Shown: in pieces, positions 58,853 through 64,000 of the stretch
Layout of the letters: each line of letters starts with the position of its first letter
Numbering within the stretch: position 1 is the stretch's first letter
Origin: Drosophila miranda
Taxonomy: Eukaryota > Arthropoda > Insecta > Diptera > Drosophilidae
Direction: 5' to 3'
Length of the DNA stretch: 64,000 nucleotides
Assembly: GCF_003369915.1 (NCBI RefSeq)
Contig: NC_046673.1
Location: 7,300,001-7,364,000 of the forward strand
Made by a program: the position numbers and the translations under genes
The notes under the pieces: generated by a model
The model's database searches: none
The model's input: only the letters and a program-made list of their open reading frames with translations
Told to the model about the DNA's origin: nothing

Positions 58853-60398
58853 GCGAATCCCTATTCCTATTCCTTTCCTATTCTAATATAACCTTCTCAA
58901 ACATAATCTCTACTGCATATCTATGCACATATATGTATCGCTAGAGCTAGAATAAGGCCTTGTTATTGTTTTTCTTGTTTATGCTCTCTATCACTCTGTT
59001 GTTGGCTAACGCGGCCTGCTCTCGCTCTCGGTCTCGGCCTGGGCCTGGCCCGATTGCGGTTGGTCGACAAGCAAAATACAATTTGCCTTCTAAGCGTTGA
59101 CAATTCAATTAAATTCGTGTTTATTATTTGTGCTTATGCAAAGCGGCAAGGAGAAAAACAACTTGTGGTAAAGAGGCCGCAGTGTCGCCACTAACGACGC
59201 CCGCTCTGCGCTGCCAGATGATTGTTGACTCGGTTCAGTCTCTCTGACTGCCTGGCGCCCTGGCTGACTCGTACAGTGGGATCGGTTAGTGGGGGAAATT
59301 GGAATTGGATGTCGTCTGGTTCTGGCTAGCCATCCAGACGATGCTTTACTGCCAGCTAAGGTCAGCCACACAGCACTGGTGAATGTTGACTTGACACTCC
59401 ACTGGAGCGGGGTGCCGCTGGAAATGAGTTCACTCCTAAATGGGCTGGATGTCCTAGATGCTATGGCATCTTTATGGGTCAAAAGTTGTCATCTGAATCA
59501 GGTGGTTAGCTAGAGCATTAGACTACTTTCAATGTGCTTGATTACCATATGAATGGCATTCCCAAGAGGCTGTATCTATAGGGTTGCCATGCTTGACTTG
59601 GCAGGGTCATATTAATTAAGATCTTGCCGGAGTCCTTTCTCTGGCGAGTGTCGTCTGGCGAGCAGGAAATGACAAGGGCTCGAGGTCACTTTTCGACAGA
59701 TTTTTCCACTGTGCCACTGCAGTCGGCAGGCGGCCCCTTCACCTGGAGTCGTCTCTGTCTGACTGTCTCTGCTTGTGGCAAAATCTGCCAGCATGACAAA
59801 TGACTCACTCGACGCCAGCTTCTTCGCAGTCCGGCTTTCGGCTGTCTGCCGTCCCCTGTCCGCGGCTTAAGCTTAAGCTTAAGCTCCGAGGCAGAGGCAG
59901 AGTCAGCAGCTTTTGCAGTTTCCGCCACAAGCGAGGCGAGGAAATGATCCATCAAGCGTGTGAGTTATGTACGAGAAATGTTGCAACTTGGTGGCCACAT
60001 GGTTGCTTGAGTAGTTGGCTAGCTGCTTCTGCTTCTGCCTCTGTCTCTGTCTCTGCCTCTGTTTTTGGGAGAGGTGTCAGCTGGTGGCTTGTAAAGCAGT
60101 TGACCCTGGTCAAGAATCGGACGCTCAAAGTGGTTTAATAAACTGCAATTACCTCGGCTGGCGTCGGTGCGTTGCGGTGTCTATGTCGCAGCTGGTTTCG
60201 GTTGTTTATCACTCGACCAGGGCAACACCTCATCCCAAACAGCATCATAATCACAATCCCCATGCCCCTGCCAGCCAGCCAGCCCAACCACCCACCCACC
60301 GTCCCGTGCGATTTATTTTGTGGATTCTCGACTTGACGCGCGATGCCCAACCCCAGACGAGATCTGTCTCGGTCTGGGTCTGGGCACGCAGTTTTGCG
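58853..60398. other. Intergenic DNA between lipase 3 and glycine-rich gene 3
   Basis: No gene supported. Includes TTAAGC hexamer repeats at 59866-59887 and CTCTGTCTCTGCCTC-type repeats near 60030-60062. Confidence 0.55.
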
Positions 60399-60434
60399 AT
60401 AAATACCGAATGCCGGCCAAGCATCCATATCATT
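60399..60434 (+). promoter_or_regulatory. Weak TATA box and initiator of glycine-rich gene 3
   Basis: GATAAATA at 60399-60406 and TCATTC with A near 60432, at normal spacing, about 105 bp before the ATG. Confidence 0.5.
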
Positions 60435-60535
60435 CGAGTGCCACACTTCGAGACGCACACCAACCAATCAGGATCCCATCAGGACAGCAACACAACACCA
60501 CAAGACTCCAGCAAGACTCCGACAACCCCAAGAAC

Positions 60536-60919
60536 ATGAAGCTGCTCATTGTGCTCTGCGCTCTGGTTGCCGGCGCCACCGCCGGACTCATCCGCACCTC
60601 ATCTGGCTCCGGCTGGGGCTCCAATCCGTGGGGCAGCAGCAGCAGTGGCTGGAATAGCGGCCACAGTGGTGGTGGGTGGAACAACGGCTGGTCCTCCCAG
60701 CCCCAGGTCATTAAAGTAATCAAGATCGGCGGCGGCGGAGGCGGCTGGGGCGGCAGCAGTGGAGGAGGCTGGGGCAACTCTGGCGGCTGGGGCAACTCTG
60801 GCGGCTGGGGCAACTCTGGAGGCTGGGGCGGCAGCAGCAGCTCCAACAACGCCTGGGGCGGCAACAGCGGCTGGGGCAATGGATGGTCCGGCTCCGGCTC
60901 CAACAGCGGATGGTGGTGA
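60536..60919 (+). CDS. Secreted Gly/Trp-rich protein 3
   Basis: 127-residue single-exon protein. The signal peptide MKLLIVLCALVAGATAG is cut near the Gly/Leu-Ile junction. The mature part is dominated by Gly, Trp, Ser and Asn: GSGWGSNPWGSSSSGWN, then the PQVIKVIKI motif (56-64), then four GGWGNS units and GWGNGWSGSGSN, ending SGWW. The VIKVIKI motif matches the one in glycine-rich genes 1 and 2. The Trp-Gly-Gly repeats resemble those of gene 4. No cysteine in the mature chain. Upstream in-frame codons to 60320 look like leader, and the ATG at 60536 has a good AACATG context. Secretion is well supported; a structural matrix role is inferred. Confidence 0.85.
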   Translation: MKLLIVLCALVAGATAGLIRTSSGSGWGSNPWGSSSSGWNSGHSGGGWNNGWSSQPQVIKVIKIGGGGGGWGGSSGGGWGNSGGWGNSGGWGNSGGWGGSSSSNNAWGGNSGWGNGWSGSGSNSGWW

Positions 60920-62034
60920 ATACCAGCAGATCCGTACATTGTACATCCGTACAACCCCTGAATCCACTCCCTGTCCCATCCTTGCCTCCATCCTCTCCCC
61001 TCCCTTCCCCCTCTCTCTCTCTCGCGGCCTGCACTGAACTTGATTCATTCTGAATTTGTATCATAATATTATTGTGTTTACCAACGTTTTGTAATACTCA
61101 TATTTTTTTGTCTTATGATTTTGTTTGCAACAAATACAAATTGCATCGTAAATTGATTCGACTTCGACTTTTAATATCCGAAAGTTGTCCAATTAGAGGG
61201 GGATCATGATAATCTTCTCGCACCAGGCTCGACCTCATATCTGCCTCGGCACTAACATATGCACATTATTCAGAAGAACTTTGAATTATGGATCGTCGGC
61301 AATTAACATTCTAAACTTGAGAAAAACTGAGCAATAATTATTGCTTTATGCATTTTTTAAATGATTGTGGAACATCGTTGTTGCTGTCGGATGTTTTCAA
61401 GGTGGAGATGCGACTGGAGTTCAGTCGAGATCATCATCAATAGCCAAAGAAGCAGATGCGGCAGGGGCTACACAGTACAGTGGGCCATTCAACATATTTA
61501 CAAGAGATATTTAAAAGAGTTCTTAGAATTGTAGATCTATAACTTTTCTGAGATTGAGTGCCGGACTTGAGTGCCAATTTCAGTTTACTGCTCATTTAAG
61601 AGTTTTTTCAGCTCAATTTTAAAGGGAGAATAGTTTTATCTGATAAAGGAATCAATATTCTGTTAAATTGGCTAATTTTAACAAGCGTAACTATTGGCAC
61701 ACTGACCATTTAGCACTTTGGAATGCCCTATGTTTCCGCCTTTGAATGCGCTTTTTTCGGACTAGGACTCACACTTATGTATGTAGTTCTAGTTCTGTGG
61801 AACAGTCCAATATTCAATCTCGAAATACCTCCAAATAGCCACCGAATCGATGAAATATAGAAAAATGCGACGCAACGAAACAGAAACCATAGAATCTCCG
61901 AGGAAAATCAATATGTAAAGGGTATTGTGATATTCTGAATGCATTCTTGATCTGAATAACCGACGAGCTTAATGAGTCCGTTACAAAATGATAGCCTTTA
62001 CAAATATAACCAAACAAACGTTTGAAAACGAACC
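60920..62034. other. Intergenic DNA downstream of glycine-rich gene 3
   Basis: 3' untranslated region to about 61,150, then AT-rich DNA. A 67-codon minus-strand frame at 61814-62017 adjoins the LINE remnant but matches nothing I know. Confidence 0.5.
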
Positions 62035-62400
62035 CCTTCTAGAACCCTTCGCAGGCTGCAACGCTCAAGTAATTTGCCAAAAGTCAAGAGGAGGCTGATT
62101 GATCTATAGTTGTTGAGGTCCTCCGGTGGCTTTCTTGGCTTTAGTAACATAACTATGGGGGCACATTTCCAGGCTTTGGCAAGTAAGCTAGCCTGATGCG
62201 TTGAAGATCATCAACAGGTAAAGGATCGCCAGGGGCCTTCTTGGACTTTAAATTCTTTATTTCTGCCGAGATTTTTTGGAAACTGCCACAGGGAGCTCCA
62301 TCTGGTGGGTCTAGTTCAGCCTCTCGGTTACCATATTTGATCTTCTGCTTAAAGTCGTACATAAAGGTGTGAACTTTTGAATACTCTGTGTGTATCTATG
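62035..62400 (-). pseudogene. Jockey-clade non-LTR retrotransposon reverse-transcriptase remnant
   Basis: On the minus strand the frame 62362-62153 includes FQKISAEIKNLKSKKAPGDPLPVDDL and YLPKPGN. The next frame (about 62155-62040) reads IVMLLKPRKPPEDLNNYRSISLLLTFGKLLER. These are the classic LINE blocks (I..LK.KKAPG-D, then II.I.KPGKP, then YRPISLL..L.K..E) in the right order. The intervening segment is deleted and there is a frameshift. The finger/palm start is retained, the YADD region is absent. Inactive. Confidence 0.82.
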
Positions 62401-63624
62401 CATATGTATGTGATCTTGACTAAATTATAACAATTTACCTGAATTTTGTCCCACGGTGTGCAGCCAAGACAAGTCTCTTATGATTCGTGGCTGGAGGTAG
62501 AGGTCGCCACATGGACTAGGCTCTGGGTCATGCCTCCGATGTGTGCAGCACGCGTTACCAGCCAAGAGGAGGAGAAGGAGGAGGTCGACCCAGGTGGGTC
62601 GGCGGTGGCGTGGCTGATGAAATTTATGGTAAGTAATGCACTTGAGCAATCATCTGGCTGTGTTTGCATGCAAATTGACATTGAACTACTGTCCGACTGT
62701 ACCCTGTACGTGTGTGCCGCAGTGGGCCTGGTCTGTGGCTGGGAGTGTGCTGGTGTATATGTGTATGGGAGTCGTGTCAAACACATTTAACAACTGCCAC
62801 TGCCACTGCAAGTACTACGGTTGCGGCTGCGACTGCGGCTGCGGTTATGGCCGCAGTGAAAATGGAGATTAATTGCCGCAAATTTTGCATGGGAACACCA
62901 AAATCGAAACGAAAAATAAACATAAATATGGCTTTTCATCGTCTCACTAAGACCGTATATTGAATGCTCTCTATGGGAGCAATTTATGTTGGCTGCAATG
63001 TACCAACTTAACTTTGTTCATACTTAATCGATCTATTTTTAGGGGCCTAGTGGGATTGCATAGAAGATCCCCCTTTTACGTAATCTTGTACTGGGGGGAC
63101 CGTTGTTCTATTTTGCGGAATGTACAGATTTTTATATTTTCTCATCTATATTTATTGTACGCTTCAGTATATTTTTCTGTAGGGTCTCCATCGGGGTACA
63201 GTCAAAAGATGCTCAGGGCATAGACAAATCGCAAGGCTCTGGTGGATAAATGTGTAAACTGTTTGCAATTAATGATGCAGCTATGGCTCAGCGATTTACA
63301 AGTGGTTCGACAACGACGTGGCGTCAGTGGCGATTGTGGCGGTGGCGGTGGCGTATACGCGATTTTCAGATGCTCGAACGTTGCGTATGCGCTTTGTGGG
63401 CCGTACTTGAACAGACAGAAAATTGCATTGTGTAGACTTTTTCGCTCGACTTCGAGTGCAGTTCTCAGCCTTCCTTTGGGAGCGTCAGCGGTTCTCGAGG
63501 TGGCCAACAGGGCGAGGGAAGGGGGGAATGGGGGAATGGGAATAGGAATATGCCACCTTCCATGCCAAATCGGGCGCTGGATGACTCAGCTAATGTGTTA
63601 GCCAGCTAGTTCCGTGGCAAGTGC
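62401..63624. other. Intergenic DNA before glycine-rich gene 4
   Basis: No secure exon. A GTAAGT at about 62630 ends a short open stretch that lacks an ATG start. GGCTGCGACTGCG-type repeats lie near 62820-62848. Confidence 0.5.
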
Positions 63625-63660
63625 TATAAAAACGCAGCTCTGGGCCCAGCTGGATCATCA
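63625..63660 (+). promoter_or_regulatory. TATA box and initiator of glycine-rich gene 4
   Basis: TATAAAAA at 63625-63632 and TCATCAGTG with initiator A at 63657 or 63660; leader of about 105 nt. Confidence 0.75.
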
Positions 63661-63763
63661 GTGGAGCTAAGGTTCCAACAGAAGTCAGTCAGCGGTAGTT
63701 AATCAGCCCCATCCGATTTCCGATTCCAATTGCAATCCAAGGAACAATCCCTAGCTCATCAAG

Positions 63764-64000
63764 ATGCGTAGCGCTCTACTCGTTCTCTTCCTTTGCGGCA
63801 TGCTATTCGCATTTGCCTCAGCCGGATTGCTGGGCGGCGGCGGGGGTGGTGGTGGTTACGGCGGAGGCGGCCAAGGAGGCTGGCAAAATAATGGCGGCGG
63901 CGGGGGTGGTCACGGCGGAGGCGGCCAAGGAGGCTGGCAAAAGAATGGCGGCGGCGGGGGTGGTCACGGCGGAGGCGGCCAAGGAGGCTGGCAAAATAAT
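63764..64000 (+). CDS. Secreted Gly/Trp-repeat protein 4 (3' end beyond window)
   Basis: Partial frame of 79 codons, open at the window end. The signal peptide MRSALLVLFLCGMLFAFASAG is followed by LLGGG, then by tandem 18-residue units of the form six Gly, (H/Y), four Gly, Q-G-G-W-Q-(N/K)-N; two and a half 54-bp DNA units are visible and nearly identical. Such recent DNA-level repetition implies expansion by unequal exchange. Trp/Gln-containing Gly repeats occur in insect cuticle and silk-like matrix proteins. The VIKVIKV motif of genes 1-3, if present, would lie beyond the window. Confidence 0.85.
   Translation, partial: MRSALLVLFLCGMLFAFASAGLLGGGGGGGGYGGGGQGGWQNNGGGGGGHGGGGQGGWQKNGGGGGGHGGGGQGGWQNN

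Noticed and set aside
62446-62790. Open stretch ending at a GTAAGT donor-like site
   Set aside because: Lacks an ATG and any recognised motif; donor-like words are common.

Overview
The window looks like part of a Drosophila genome. The evidence is a near-complete bazooka (baz/Par-3) gene with fly-type small introns and GC-rich codon use, TATA/TCAGT-type core promoters, and DINE-1-like Helentron elements with a GTCC microsatellite core. baz is X-linked in D. melanogaster, so this is probably Muller element A. The species cannot be fixed from the sequence; an obscura-group or related Sophophora fly is a guess.

Layout. Positions 1-28,400 hold no protein gene I can support. This stretch is AT-rich and simple-repeat-rich DNA with one MITE-like element, a 28-bp perfect palindrome, a cluster of CTCF-like motifs and one DINE-1-like element. 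It is probably intron or upstream regulatory DNA of baz, because the usual first coding exon of baz (start of the oligomerisation domain) is not visible here. baz itself runs 28,423-37,501 (+) as eight coding segments; the first is an alternative N-terminal exon. A second DINE-1-like copy lies inverted in the following intron. baz converges on a TTLL1-type tubulin polyglutamylase gene (38,565-40,269, -).

Positions 40,900-64,000 are a cluster of small TATA-driven genes for secreted proteins. There are four glycine-rich, cuticle-like proteins (41,091; 45,649; 60,536; 63,764, the last cut by the window edge). There is an unrecognised two-exon secreted protein (48,081-48,516), convergent with a His/Glu/Gln-rich secreted protein (48,737-49,309, -). 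Three secreted lipases of the pancreatic-lipase/yolk-protein superfamily, all with an intact Ser-Asp-His triad, follow (52,007; 54,543; 56,991); the first two are a recent tandem pair that share promoter sequence. Between these genes lie dead transposons: a Tc1-like transposase, a jockey-clade LINE reverse transcriptase and a decayed DINE-1 fragment.

How the genes work together. baz (apical polarity scaffold) and the TTLL (microtubule modification) are housekeeping or developmental genes with no evident joint regulation. The distal genes share a design (TATA box, short leader, signal peptide, few or no introns) typical of strongly expressed tissue-specific genes such as epidermal cuticle or gut enzymes.

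The observations I rate highest are: an in-frame 43-codon extension after tandem stops (TGA CTA TAG) at the baz C-terminus; the alternative baz N-terminus that would lack half of the oligomerisation domain; the CTCF-like cluster; and a transposon remnant that may supply the poly(A) signal of lipase 1. I found no clearly new multi-gene system.
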